A DNA stretch of 62,703 nucleotides. Origin: Corynebacterium sp. GTDB lineage: Bacteria; Actinomycetota; Actinomycetes; Mycobacteriales; Mycobacteriaceae. The position numbers were made by a program, and so were the translations under genes. The notes beneath the pieces were generated by a model. The model was given only the letters and a program-made list of their open reading frames with translations, did no database searches and was not told where the DNA came from. How positions within the stretch are numbered: position 1 is the first letter of the stretch; each line of letters begins with the position of its first letter. Of this stretch, positions 25,848 through 34,234 are shown piece after piece. The DNA lies in assembly GCF_022712195.1 (NCBI RefSeq), contig NZ_JALAGY010000095.1, positions 1-62,703 of the forward strand, written 5' to 3'.

Positions 25848-26093
25848 TCACTTGTCAGATTCGCCGCGTTGAAACAGAACGAAGCTGGCAGCCAGCATCA
25901 CAGCAACCCCGACTACCCCGACTACCGGTGCCAGCACGATGGTGGCAAGAACGGAACCGTCCACCAGCCGAGCCGCCACCATGCCGCCAGTCGCGACGAT
26001 CAACCCGGCCAAGAACATGTTCACGCGGGCATATTTCCGAAGCCGGAGATCAGGATCGTCAATGCCGGTGGTGATGAACTCGCGGAACAACAT
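25848..26093 (-). CDS. Small two-helix membrane protein
   Basis: An 81-residue protein with a charged N-terminus and two membrane helices (MFLAGLIVATGGMVAARLV and IVLAPVVGVVGVAVMLAASFVLF), ending QRGESDK. No family was recognised. The ATG is supported by a minus-strand TACCGT hexamer ending exactly 7 nt upstream, which suggests a leaderless mRNA. Coding use is like that of the neighbours. Confidence 0.65.
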   Translation of the reverse strand: MLFREFITTGIDDPDLRLRKYARVNMFLAGLIVATGGMVAARLVDGSVLATIVLAPVVGVVGVAVMLAASFVLFQRGESDK

Positions 26094-26100
26094 GACCTCA

Positions 26101-26106
26101 ACGGTA
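26101..26106 (-). promoter_or_regulatory. -10 element of the small two-helix protein gene
   Basis: Minus-strand TACCGT ends 7 nt before the ATG at 26093. Confidence 0.5.
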
Positions 26107-26161
26107 CGGAATGTATTCCTTAATCCCCCCTCACCCTGGGGGACTCGGAATCCCCGAGCGT

Positions 26162-26167
26162 TAGCGT
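26162..26167 (+). promoter_or_regulatory. -10 element of the 77-aa membrane protein gene
   Basis: TAGCGT ends 7 nt before the ATG at 26175, divergent from the previous gene. Confidence 0.5.
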
Positions 26168-26174
26168 GGGGGGC

Positions 26175-26408
26175 ATGGACACACCCGCACTGGCCCGCCC
26201 GCTGCTCTCACTCGTGATCATGGGGGTCATGCTGCCCATCGCGGTACCCGGAACCACCTGGCTCGGCGTGGCCGGCTGGGCCGTGGCGCTGGCGGCCCTG
26301 AGCGCCGCACTGTGGATCCTGTTCCTGCACGCCCGGCGAGAATCCCGCGACAAAGAGCTGAACTGGCCACGGCCCCGGGCCACCGACGCGCATCAAAAAC
26401 CGCGCTAA
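26175..26408 (+). CDS. Small membrane protein, unrecognised
   Basis: A 77-residue protein with two hydrophobic helices (LLSLVIMGVMLPIAVPG and GVAGWAVALAALSAALWILFL) and a charged tail HARRESRDKELNWPRPR. No family was assigned. The ATG is preferred over an in-frame GTG three codons earlier because the -10 hexamer sits 7 nt before it. It ends about 50 bp before the tRNA gene. Confidence 0.6.
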   Translation: MDTPALARPLLSLVIMGVMLPIAVPGTTWLGVAGWAVALAALSAALWILFLHARRESRDKELNWPRPRATDAHQKPR

Positions 26409-26460
26409 ACCAGCGGTCCCCGGCAATCACCCCTCGGGAACGCCGCGTTTACGCAGGTGG

Positions 26461-26536
26461 TGGAGCTGGAGACGAGACTTGAACTCGCAACCTACGGTTT
26501 ACAAGACCGTTGCGCTACCGATTGCGCCACTCCAGC
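26461..26536 (-). tRNA. tRNA-Thr (anticodon UGU)
   Basis: Read on the minus strand it folds as a full cloverleaf. The acceptor GCTGGAG pairs with CTCCAGC, the D-stem is GCGC/GCGC, and the anticodon stem ACGGT/ACCGT encloses CTTGTAA (anticodon TGT). The T-stem is GCGAG/CTCGT with the TTCAAGT loop. Discriminator T and an encoded CCA are included. It lies just upstream of the threonine exporter gene, in the opposite orientation. Confidence 0.95.
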
Positions 26537-26700
26537 GGAAACCGGCGGTGCGCAGGCACCGCCCACGGTGTCGCCACCGGGTTTCAGCGCACGACTCTAT
26601 CAGCAGCGCAGGCCACTGATCGAATCAGGATCATCTACCGTAGAGTGTGGCCGGAACGATCGGCAGACAGCGGTGGACCGTGAGAGAAACGGGGAGTGGA

Positions 26701-28308
26701 GTGAACGGTGAGGGCGGCAGGACCCGAAAGGGTTACACGGCGCTGAGGAACAAGGTGTCCGCGATGCTGTTCAGCGGCAACAGGTCGACGATCGACACGA
26801 TCCGCACCGCTCCCCCGCCGTCCCCGCTGGCACCGGTCGACCTCACCGACACCGCCCAGGTGCACCTGGTGATGGACACCGCCGCCCGCATCGGCGACCT
26901 CCTGCTCGCAGCCGGCACCGGCAACACCGACGCCAAGGCCCAGGTCCGGGCCGTCACGTCCGCCTACGGCCTCTACGGCTGCCACGTCGACATCACCCTG
27001 AACACCATCACCATCTACTCGCCGTCGACGGACACCTCCCGGCCGGTCAGCACCTTCCGGGTGGTCCACTCGCTCAACAGCGACTTCTCCCGCCTCACCG
27101 AGGTGGACCGCCTGATCCGGTCGATCGTGAACGGTGCCACCGAGCTCGAGCTGACCCGCAAGATCCTCACCGACATCGAGACCAGTCCCCCGCCCTACCG
27201 CATCCGGTGGGCCACGTTGGCCTGGGGCGGGTTCGCCGGCGCCGTGGCGTTGATGCTCGGCGGTGAGCCGCTCGTCGCCCTCATCGCCACGCTCACCTCG
27301 ATCATCATCATGGCCACGAACGTGTGGCTGGCCTCGAAGTCGCTGCCGTTGTTCTTCCAGAACTTCACCGGCGGCATCATCGCGACCATCCCCGCCGCAC
27401 TGACCTTCAGTTTCGCCCGTGCGCTGGACCACTACCTGTCGCCCTCGCTGGTGATCGCCTCGTGCATCGTGGCGATGCTCGCCGGGTTGACCCTGGTCCA
27501 GGCACTGCAGGACGGTGTCACCGGCGCGCCGGTGACGTCCTCGGCACGGTTCTTCGAGACGGTGCTGATGACCGGCGGCATCATCTCCGGTATCGCGATG
27601 GGGCTGATGCTCACCAGCCGGCTGGGCATCACCCTCCCGCCGATCGACACGTCGAGCACGCAGGGCACCTTCGGCGGGGCGGCCCTGCAGATCCTCGGCG
27701 GTGTCGGCGCGGCGATGTTCTTCGCCATCGCCTCGTTCTGTGAACGTCGGGCGCTCGTGGTGGCCACGTTCACCGCCCTGGTGGCCTACTCGCTGTACCG
27801 GCTGCTGCAGGTGCAGTTCGACACCGGCGACGTCACCGCCGCCGGCATCACGGCCACCTTCGTCGGCCTGGCCGGTGGTCTGCTGTCCCGCCGCTACCTC
27901 ATCCCCCCGCAGATCACCGCCATCGTGGGCATCACGCCCCTGCTGCCCGGTCTCGCACTGTACCGCGGGATGTACTCGATGCTGACCGACCAGTTCGTCG
28001 TCGGTATCTCGAACCTCGGTATCGCACTGGCCACGGCCACGGCCCTGGCCGCCGGGGTGGTCCTCGGCGAGTGGATCGCACGTCGTCTCCGCCGTCCGCG
28101 GATCCTGTACCGCTACAACGACCTGCGCCGGCCGAAGACGCGGCGTTCCCGTGCCCGCCGTCCCGACGGTTCCGCCACCCCGCCGATGCACTGGCGGGTA
28201 CTGCGGCAACGCAGGGGCGGCACCCCCTGGCTCCCCGATCCGCGCCGTTCCCACCAGCGCCAGCGTGAGCGCGACCGGGAAAGTGCGCGGGACGGTCAGG
28301 CGGGTTAG
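26701..28308 (+). CDS. thrE: Threonine/serine exporter ThrE
   Basis: A 535-residue inner-membrane exporter close to C. glutamicum ThrE (recalled). The soluble N-terminal domain has APPPSPLAP, QVRAVTSAYGLYGCHVDITLNTITI and LTEVDRLIRSI. It is followed by about ten helices with VLLAGLTLVQALQDGVTGAPVTSSARFFET, GLAGGLLSRRYLIPP and VVLGEWIARRLRRP. The C-terminal tail is unusually long and Arg-rich. GTG at 26701 has GGGGAGTGGA just upstream, and TAGAGT at 26641 is a likely -10. ATG at 26764 is an alternative start nearer the C. glutamicum N-terminus. Export of excess threonine and serine next to a tRNA-Thr gene is a conserved corynebacterial arrangement. Confidence 0.93.
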   Translation: MNGEGGRTRKGYTALRNKVSAMLFSGNRSTIDTIRTAPPPSPLAPVDLTDTAQVHLVMDTAARIGDLLLAAGTGNTDAKAQVRAVTSAYGLYGCHVDITLNTITIYSPSTDTSRPVSTFRVVHSLNSDFSRLTEVDRLIRSIVNGATELELTRKILTDIETSPPPYRIRWATLAWGGFAGAVALMLGGEPLVALIATLTSIIIMATNVWLASKSLPLFFQNFTGGIIATIPAALTFSFARALDHYLSPSLVIASCIVAMLAGLTLVQALQDGVTGAPVTSSARFFETVLMTGGIISGIAMGLMLTSRLGITLPPIDTSSTQGTFGGAALQILGGVGAAMFFAIASFCERRALVVATFTALVAYSLYRLLQVQFDTGDVTAAGITATFVGLAGGLLSRRYLIPPQITAIVGITPLLPGLALYRGMYSMLTDQFVVGISNLGIALATATALAAGVVLGEWIARRLRRPRILYRYNDLRRPKTRRSRARRPDGSATPPMHWRVLRQRRGGTPWLPDPRRSHQRQRERDRESARDGQAG

Positions 28309-28360
28309 ACTGAGGGCTTACGGGTCTCAGGCCGAACATCGTCATGTAAGGGAGCAATCA

Positions 28361-28705
28361 GTGCCGCCGAAGGTCAGCGACAACCACACCACCAGCGCAG
28401 AGTCCCTGCACACCGTGGAGGAGGAGACCGCGAAGGCCGCGCAGCGCATCGTCGCCACCTACGCCGAGGACTTCCTCGACGCCGCCACGCTGATGTGCAT
28501 GCTCGGTGTCGAGCCGGAGGGGCTCATCCACCGCAAGGTCGCCGCGGACGCCGCCGCCGAGGAAGAGGCGAAGAACCCGAAGGCCGCCAAGAAGACCACG
28601 AAGAAGGCGACCAAGAAGGCCCCGGCGAAGAAGGCCGCCGCGAAGAAGAGCACGGCCAAGAAGGCCACGAAGTCCTCGGCCGCGAAGAAGGCCACCGGCG
28701 AGTAG
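28361..28705 (+). CDS. Small protein with histone-H1-like Lys/Ala tail
   Basis: A 114-residue protein. The first 60 residues are acidic and helical (ESLHTVEEETAKAAQRIVATYAEDFLDAATLMCML). The last 45 are a Lys/Ala/Thr repeat with KKATKKAPAKKAAAKK-type units, like the C-termini of bacterial histone-like proteins. No DNA-binding domain such as HU is present. The GTG start has GGGAG 7 nt upstream. It lies between thrE and otsA, as does a small gene in C. glutamicum (recalled). The tail should bind nucleic acid; the globular part was not recognised. Confidence 0.75.
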   Translation: MPPKVSDNHTTSAESLHTVEEETAKAAQRIVATYAEDFLDAATLMCMLGVEPEGLIHRKVAADAAAEEEAKNPKAAKKTTKKATKKAPAKKAAAKKSTAKKATKSSAAKKATGE

Positions 28706-28764
28706 CCTGGCGTTCACCCACCCGAGAACACAGACCCTCGAGCACCCTAAGGGGAGACGACGCC

Positions 28765-30441
28765 GTGACTGCCGGAGATGATCGAAGCTACGCCGACGGA
28801 GAGTCGTCGACCGGGACCGTCCCCACGAGCGACATGGTCGTGGTCGCCAACCGCCTGCCGGTCGACCGGTCCGTCGGCAAGGACGGCACGGTGACGTGGT
28901 CACCCAGCCCAGGTGGCCTGGTCACCGCCCTGCGTCCTGTGCTGGAGAGCAGCCAGGGCAGCTGGGTCGGCTGGCCCGGTGCCACGGCCGACTCCCCGGA
29001 GGAGGAGGTGCACGTCTCCGACCTGCCGGAGATGGACGGGGGCATCACCCTGGTCCCGGTGAACATCAGCACCTCGGAGTTCCAGACGTACTACGAGGGT
29101 TTCTCCAACGACACCCTCTGGCCGCTCTACCACGACCTGATCGTCCACCCGGAGTTCCACCGGTCGTGGTGGCGCGCGTACCGCACCGTCAACGAGCGTT
29201 TCGCCCGGGCGGCCGCCGAGGCCGCCGCCCCCGGCGCCACCGTCTGGGTGCAGGACTACCAGCTCCACCTGGTGCCGGGTCTGCTGCGTGAGATGCGGCC
29301 CGACCTGAAGATCGGGTTCTTCCTGCACATCCCCTTCCCCGCCCCCGAGCTGTTCCGTCAGCTCCCGTGGCGGTGGGACGTCCTGCAGGGCACCCTGGGC
29401 GCCGACCTCATCGGGCTGCACACACCGGACTCCGCCTGGAACTTCCTCTACACGCTGCGTGCCCTGGGCGGGGACGTGACCTTCAGCAAGGTCGGCGAGG
29501 GCGACGCCTGCGGGGCGGACGGCGAAGGCACCTTCACCGACGACGGTGCCGCGGGCACCGACGAGTCCGGGGTCTCCTACATCCGCGGTGCGCGCCTGCC
29601 GCGGCGGGACGCGGTGGCCGGCACCGTGCGCACCGGGGACGGCCGCGAGGTCAAGGTCGGGGTGTTCCCGATCTCCATCGACACCGAAGGCGTCAAGGCG
29701 AAGGCCACCGCCCCGGAGACGGTGTCCGCGGCGAGCGCCCTGCGCCGACGGGTCGGCTCCCCGAAGATCCTGCTCGCCGGCGTGGACCGCCTGGACTACA
29801 CCAAGGGCATCCACCAGCGGCTCAAGGCGTTGGAGCAGCTGCTCAGCCAGGGGCTGCTGAACCCGGACGAGGTCTGCCTCATCCAGGTCGCCACCCCGTC
29901 GCGCGAACGTCTCGACTCCTACGCCCGCACCCGGGAGGACGTCGAACGCACCGTGTCACGCATCAACGGCGCCTACGGCAGCCTGGGGCACACGGTGGTG
30001 CACTACTCGCACGCCAGCATGCCTTTCGCCCAGCTGGTCTCCCTCTACGCCGCGGCGGACGTGATGCTGGTGACGGCGTTGAAGGACGGGATGAACCTCG
30101 TGGCCAAGGAGTACGTGGCCAGCCACTCCGACGGCTCCGGCGCCCTGGTGCTCAGTGAGTTCACCGGCGCGGCGACGCAGCTGCCGAACGCCTACCTGTG
30201 CAACCCCTACGACGTCGAGTCGACGGCGGCGGCGATCATGAAGGCCATCGACTCCCCGGACGAGGACAAGCAGGCCCGCATGCAGGAGATGTGGGAGGAG
30301 GTGCGCTCCCACGACGTTCACGGGTGGGCACGTCGCTTCCTCGCCGTGCTGGACCCCGGCGGTCCCGGGACCACAGGGGCCTCGGGGAACGCGGGGACCA
30401 CGGGAACCGACTCCACCGACTCAGGCGCGGTGGGCGAGTGA
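28765..30441 (+). CDS. otsA: Trehalose-6-phosphate synthase
   Basis: A 558-residue GT20 enzyme making trehalose-6-phosphate from UDP-glucose and glucose-6-phosphate. Markers are VVVANRLPVDR, SPGGLVTALRPVLE, WVQDYQLHLVPGLLRE, GFFLHIPFPAPELFRQLPWR, LLAGVDRLDYTKGI and ALKDGMNLVAKEYVA. The length exceeds the usual ~480 residues. One insert of about 35 residues (GADGEGTFTDDGAAG region) and a Gly/Thr/Ser tail of about 30 account for it. GTG is used with GGGGAGA 7 nt upstream. The lipoprotein gene downstream overlaps its stop; otsB follows. Confidence 0.95.
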   Translation: MTAGDDRSYADGESSTGTVPTSDMVVVANRLPVDRSVGKDGTVTWSPSPGGLVTALRPVLESSQGSWVGWPGATADSPEEEVHVSDLPEMDGGITLVPVNISTSEFQTYYEGFSNDTLWPLYHDLIVHPEFHRSWWRAYRTVNERFARAAAEAAAPGATVWVQDYQLHLVPGLLREMRPDLKIGFFLHIPFPAPELFRQLPWRWDVLQGTLGADLIGLHTPDSAWNFLYTLRALGGDVTFSKVGEGDACGADGEGTFTDDGAAGTDESGVSYIRGARLPRRDAVAGTVRTGDGREVKVGVFPISIDTEGVKAKATAPETVSAASALRRRVGSPKILLAGVDRLDYTKGIHQRLKALEQLLSQGLLNPDEVCLIQVATPSRERLDSYARTREDVERTVSRINGAYGSLGHTVVHYSHASMPFAQLVSLYAAADVMLVTALKDGMNLVAKEYVASHSDGSGALVLSEFTGAATQLPNAYLCNPYDVESTAAAIMKAIDSPDEDKQARMQEMWEEVRSHDVHGWARRFLAVLDPGGPGTTGASGNAGTTGTDSTDSGAVGE

Positions 30442-31028
30442 ACCGGAGTGTGCGCGGAAAGGCCCGTCGTACCGTCCTGCGCACCGCGCTCGGCGGTGTC
30501 GTCCTGACCGGAGGCGTACTGCTCGCCTCCTGCGGCTCGGACATCCCCGGCGAGCTCGCGGACATCCGCTGGCAGGTCAGCCGCGTGGAGGACGCCGCCC
30601 TCGACGACTCCGGCACCGCGGTGGCGTCCTCCCTGTCCCAGACCGACCAGGCGCGCACCTGGATCGCCCTGGGCGGCAGCACCGTCACCGGTGCCGCCGG
30701 GTGCATGGCGCTGAGCGGTGACATCGAGTGGCTGGACAACGACCGGGTGCGGTTCCACGGTCTCAGCGCCCGCGACATCAGCGGAGAGCCCGGCGGCACG
30801 GACTGCCTGCCGAACGACTCCTCCCTCGCCGACCGCCTGGTGGCCGTACTCGGCGAGAGCGACGCCGACGACAATGCGACCGAGGACCCCGACGCCGGTT
30901 CCGGCGACGAGCCGCCGACGCTGCGCTGGAGCACCCCCACCGAGGACGAGCTGCGGTTGACCCGAGCCGACGACAGTCCGACGGACTGGCAGACCCACCG
31001 GTTCGTCGAGTTTCTCGCGACACCGTAG
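30438..31028 (+). CDS. Lipoprotein, possibly META-domain-like
   Basis: A 196-residue lipoprotein with a basic start, hydrophobic segment and lipobox LLAS-Cys (Cys32). The mature part has RWQVSRVEDAALDD, WIALGGSTVTGAAGCMALSG and FHGLSARDISG...CLP. This is reminiscent of the META fold in which a GCN-type loop follows a strand; the similarity is weak. GTG overlaps the TGA of otsA (GTGA), so it is translationally coupled to trehalose synthesis. C. glutamicum has a small gene at the same place between otsA and otsB (recalled). Confidence 0.75.
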   Translation: MNRSVRGKARRTVLRTALGGVVLTGGVLLASCGSDIPGELADIRWQVSRVEDAALDDSGTAVASSLSQTDQARTWIALGGSTVTGAAGCMALSGDIEWLDNDRVRFHGLSARDISGEPGGTDCLPNDSSLADRLVAVLGESDADDNATEDPDAGSGDEPPTLRWSTPTEDELRLTRADDSPTDWQTHRFVEFLATP

Positions 31029-31072
31029 GCCACCGCGCGACACCGTGGGACACCGTGGGCCCCCGTCGGCGC

Positions 31073-31078
31073 TACGCT
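31073..31078 (+). promoter_or_regulatory. -10 element of leaderless otsB
   Basis: TACGCT ends 7 nt before the ATG at 31086, giving otsB its own promoter besides read-through from otsA. Confidence 0.55.
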
Positions 31079-31085
31079 GGACGGC

Positions 31086-32042
31086 ATGACCGACGCCACC
31101 GACGCCACCGGACCCCTGCCCCCCGTCTCCACCGACGACATCCGGTACCTCGCCGAGGTCCCGCACCTGTTCGTCGCCCTCGACTTCGACGGCACCCTCG
31201 CCGGATTCTCCACCGACCCGCTGTCGGTGCGCATGGTCCCGGGCGCCCGCGACGCGATCGACCGTCTCGCCGGCTGCGCCGGCACCACGGTGATGCTGCT
31301 CTCCGGACGAAACCTCGAGATCCTCGAACCCGTCGCCGAGATCACCGGGAAGTCCTCCCCCGCCCCGGGCGACATCCTGCTCGTCGGCAGCCACGGTGCC
31401 GAACCCGCCGACGCCGCCGGCTCCGGCCTGGACGAGGGGCAGCGTGACCTGCTGGCCACCCTGGCGGGGCTGGCGGAGGAGTACGCCTCCCGCGACTCCG
31501 GCATGTGGGTGGAGCGCAAGCCCTTCGCCGTGGGGCTCCACATCCGGGGCGCGTCGGACCGGCGGACGGGGCTCACCGCCTACGAGGAGTTCCGGCTCAC
31601 GGCCCAGAAGCTCGACGGGGTCACCGTGACCCCGGGCAAGGACATCGTCGAGGTGTCCGTGTCGCCGGTGACCAAGGGCAGCTACCTGCAGGCGTTCATC
31701 GACCGGACGCAGCCGGACGCCGTCGTCTTCGCCGGCGACGACGTCACCGACGAGACCGCCCTGCGCGTCCTCGACCAGGAGGGGATGGCCCCCGGCTCCG
31801 GCGACGGCCACCCCGGGCGTCCTGACGTCGGTATCCGGGTGGGCGACGGCGACACCGCCGCGCACCGCCGGCTCCCCGACCCCGCGGCGGTGGCCGAGAC
31901 CCTCGCCCGTCTCGCCGAGGCCAGGCTGCTGCGCCAGGGCGACCGTGAGGGCGGGGTCGTCGACGCCGCGTCCGTGGCCGCGCTCAGCGAACTGCGGGAG
32001 GAGCGACCGTCCGGCCGGGGAGGTAGTGCGTCGGGAGAATGA
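31086..32042 (+). CDS. otsB: Trehalose-6-phosphate phosphatase
   Basis: A 318-residue HAD-superfamily phosphatase that completes trehalose synthesis. Motif I is VALDFDGTLAGFS, motif II VMLLSGRNLE, the cap has WVERKPFAVGLHIRG, and motifs III/IV read DIVEVSVSPVTKGSYLQAFID and FAGDDVTDETALRVL. The C-terminal 60 residues are an extra tail. The last 59 bases overlap the 3' end of the convergent LacI gene, so readthrough from either side would give antisense RNA. Trehalose here serves osmoprotection and mycolate carrier (TMM/TDM) synthesis. Confidence 0.94.
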   Translation: MTDATDATGPLPPVSTDDIRYLAEVPHLFVALDFDGTLAGFSTDPLSVRMVPGARDAIDRLAGCAGTTVMLLSGRNLEILEPVAEITGKSSPAPGDILLVGSHGAEPADAAGSGLDEGQRDLLATLAGLAEEYASRDSGMWVERKPFAVGLHIRGASDRRTGLTAYEEFRLTAQKLDGVTVTPGKDIVEVSVSPVTKGSYLQAFIDRTQPDAVVFAGDDVTDETALRVLDQEGMAPGSGDGHPGRPDVGIRVGDGDTAAHRRLPDPAAVAETLARLAEARLLRQGDREGGVVDAASVAALSELREERPSGRGGSASGE

Positions 32043-33165
32043 TCCGCGGCTCCGGCTCCGCCCACTCGGTCGCCGGCTCCCGCCGGGTGGCCTCGGTGTT
32101 GCGGCCGATCAGCGCGGCGAGGACGTTCCCGCTGGTGAAACCTTTCTCACGGTTCGGCTGCTCCACGGTCGCCAGACCCACTGACCGGGCACGGGCGATC
32201 CCGTCGAACCCGACCACGGAGAGTTCCCCGGGGACGTCGATCCCGACGTCCCCGGCGTAGTCGAGCACGCCGAGAGCCTGGCTGTCGGTCGTGCAGATCA
32301 CCGCGGTGAGCTCCGGGTGCCCCTCCAGCAGTTCGGCGGCGGCGCTGCGGGCGGTGTCCGGGTTGTTGATGTGTCGTTCGATGACGGGGACGTCCGCCCG
32401 GTCGATCCCGGCGTCCTCCAGCACGGCCAGCACCCCGAGCACCCGTCCCTTCTGGACGTGCATCTGCGCCCCGTCGAGACGCTCCGCGCCGACGGGACCG
32501 TTGTTCGGGTGCCGGTCCAGCCGGATGCAGAGGATCCCGATCCTCCGGTGGCCGGCGTCGACCAGTGCATGGGCCGCCGGACGGATCGCCTCCCGGTCGT
32601 CGATGCCGACGAAGTTGACCCCGTGGTCGTCTGCCGGCTGGTCGCAGATCACGGTGGGCACGTTGCGGCTGGTCACCGAGGCGAGGAAGGGGTCGTCCGC
32701 GGCGACGGAGTAGACGATGAAGCCGTCGACCACGGCCTGGTTCACCAGGGAGGCGGGACGGTCCTCCTCCGCGGTCTCCGCTCCCGCGGGGATCAGCAGC
32801 ATGGAGGTGTCCATGCCGACGCACGCCTCGGAGACCCCGGACATGAACTCCAGCGACGCCTGGTCCTCGAAGGCGTAGGTCATGTCGTCGGTGAGCAGGA
32901 CACCGATGGCGCCGGCGCGGCGGGTCCGCAGCGAGCGGGCCGTGGGGTCGGGGCCGGAGTAGCCCATCCGCTCGGCGGTGCGCATGATGCGTTCGCGCAG
33001 TTCGACGGAGAGCTGTTCGGGGCGGTTGTAGGCGTTGGACACTGTGGTCCTGGACACCCCCAGTTCAGCGGCGATGGAGGCCAGGGTGCCCCGCCGGTTC
33101 AGCCTGCCGTGCGGGCCCGGGGCGCCGTGGGCGGCCTTACTACTGGAGCGATTCACGACGACCAT
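31984..33165 (-). CDS. LacI-family transcriptional regulator
   Basis: A 393-residue regulator. The N-terminal helix-turn-helix reads TLASIAAELGVSRTTVSNAYNRPEQLS and the hinge ARSLRTRRAGAIGVLL, with a periplasmic-binding-protein-like effector domain (DGFIVYSV, HRRIGIL, AVICTTDSQALGVLDYAGDVGIDVPGELSVVGFDGI). It has an extra N-terminal stretch of about 25 residues. It is divergent from the zinc ABC operon. A 17-bp palindrome in between is a likely operator. The ligand is unknown, and the convergent otsB suggests a sugar signal only by position. Confidence 0.92.
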   Translation of the reverse strand: MVVVNRSSSKAAHGAPGPHGRLNRRGTLASIAAELGVSRTTVSNAYNRPEQLSVELRERIMRTAERMGYSGPDPTARSLRTRRAGAIGVLLTDDMTYAFEDQASLEFMSGVSEACVGMDTSMLLIPAGAETAEEDRPASLVNQAVVDGFIVYSVAADDPFLASVTSRNVPTVICDQPADDHGVNFVGIDDREAIRPAAHALVDAGHRRIGILCIRLDRHPNNGPVGAERLDGAQMHVQKGRVLGVLAVLEDAGIDRADVPVIERHINNPDTARSAAAELLEGHPELTAVICTTDSQALGVLDYAGDVGIDVPGELSVVGFDGIARARSVGLATVEQPNREKGFTSGNVLAALIGRNTEATRREPATEWAEPEPRIILPTHYLPGRTVAPPAVR

Positions 33166-33204
33166 GGTAGTCGACGGTGCCGACAGTGACTGACGCAACC
33201 CTAA

Positions 33205-33221
33205 TTGGCAAGCGTTGCCAA
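33205..33221. promoter_or_regulatory. Candidate LacI-type operator
   Basis: TTGGCAAGCGTTGCCAA has perfect 7-bp arms around GCG, as in LacI/CcpA-family sites. It spans the region 20-37 bp upstream of the znuA start codon, which is also the expected transcription start, and lies 40 bp from the lacI start. It is G+C richer than the usual A+T-rich zinc-repressor (Zur) box. Confidence 0.6.
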
Positions 33222-33228
33222 CAAGGGC

Positions 33229-33234
33229 TACTGT
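33229..33234 (+). promoter_or_regulatory. -10 element of leaderless znuA
   Basis: TACTGT ends 7 nt before the ATG at 33242 and lies just downstream of the LacI-type palindrome. Confidence 0.6.
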
Positions 33235-33241
33235 CGTCCCC

Positions 33242-34234
33242 ATGCCACGACGCCGATCCGCCACCCGCACCGCCGCCGCCCTCACCGTGGCCGCGGCCAC
33301 CGCCCTGACCTCCGGTCTCACCGCCTGCGCCGGCGGCGCGGACAGCGCATCCGCCGACAACGGGGGCATCCGCATCGTCGCCTCCACCTCCACCTGGGGC
33401 GACATCGCCCAGAAGGTCGTCGACGACGCCGGCGCCGACAGCGACGACATCACCGTGGACACCATCCTCTCCGGCACCGACGACGACCCCCACGAGTACG
33501 AGGCCACCGCCCGGGACATCTCCACGATCCGCGACGCGGACGTCGTCGTCGGCAACGGCGCCGGATACGACAACTGGCTCACCGACAACGCCGGTGACGA
33601 CGCCGAGGTCATCACCGCCGCCCCCGTGACCGAAGGACACGACCACGGCGCCGGCGACGAGGGCGGCGACCACGGCGATCACACGGACCACGGCGACCAC
33701 GCCGACCACGATCACGGCAGTGGGCTCCTCGAGGGCGACGAGAACCCGCACGTCTGGTTCGACATGGACCGGGTCGCCGAGTTCGCCGACGCCCTCGCCG
33801 CCCACCTCCACAGCCTCGACGACAACGTCCCCGCCGTGGCCGACGGCGTGCGCGAGATGACAGACGGCTTCCGTGAGCGCATCGCGGCCCTGCCGCACGC
33901 CCATGTGGTGCTCACCGAACCGGTCGCCGGACTGCTGCTGCGGGGGACCGAGATCCACGACGTGACCCCCGAGGGCTTCGCCAGGTCCGTCCTGAACGAG
34001 GGCGAGCCCTCCGTCGCCGACCTGTCGGCGACCCGCGACCTGCTCACCGACGGTGAAGCGGACGCCCTGGTCACCAACACCCAGTCCGAGAGCCAGTCGT
34101 CCCGCCAGCTCACCGACGCCGCCGAGGACAACGACGTCCCCGTCGTCAACGTCACCGAGACCCCCGGCTCCGACGAGGACTACGCCGACTACGTCGACGG
34201 CGTGATCACCGATCTCGAGGACGCGCTCGGCTAG
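33242..34234 (+). CDS. znuA: Zinc ABC transporter, substrate-binding lipoprotein
   Basis: A 330-residue cluster A-I (ZnuA/TroA) metal-binding lipoprotein. The lipobox is LTA-Cys (Cys29). The first metal site is in DPHEYEATARD and the second near NPHVWFDMDRV. An Asp/His-rich loop of about 30 residues (HGDHTDHGDHADHDH core) is characteristic of zinc rather than manganese importers. LTEPVAGLLLRGTEIHDVTPEGF and TNTQSESQ complete the family pattern. The corresponding C. glutamicum operon is Zur-regulated (recalled). It is followed directly by the ATPase gene, with ATG next to its TAG. Confidence 0.92.
   Translation: MPRRRSATRTAAALTVAAATALTSGLTACAGGADSASADNGGIRIVASTSTWGDIAQKVVDDAGADSDDITVDTILSGTDDDPHEYEATARDISTIRDADVVVGNGAGYDNWLTDNAGDDAEVITAAPVTEGHDHGAGDEGGDHGDHTDHGDHADHDHGSGLLEGDENPHVWFDMDRVAEFADALAAHLHSLDDNVPAVADGVREMTDGFRERIAALPHAHVVLTEPVAGLLLRGTEIHDVTPEGFARSVLNEGEPSVADLSATRDLLTDGEADALVTNTQSESQSSRQLTDAAEDNDVPVVNVTETPGSDEDYADYVDGVITDLEDALG

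Noticed and set aside
26457..26711. 84-codon frame over the tRNA-Thr gene
   Set aside because: It reads through the complement of the tRNA and has no support of its own.
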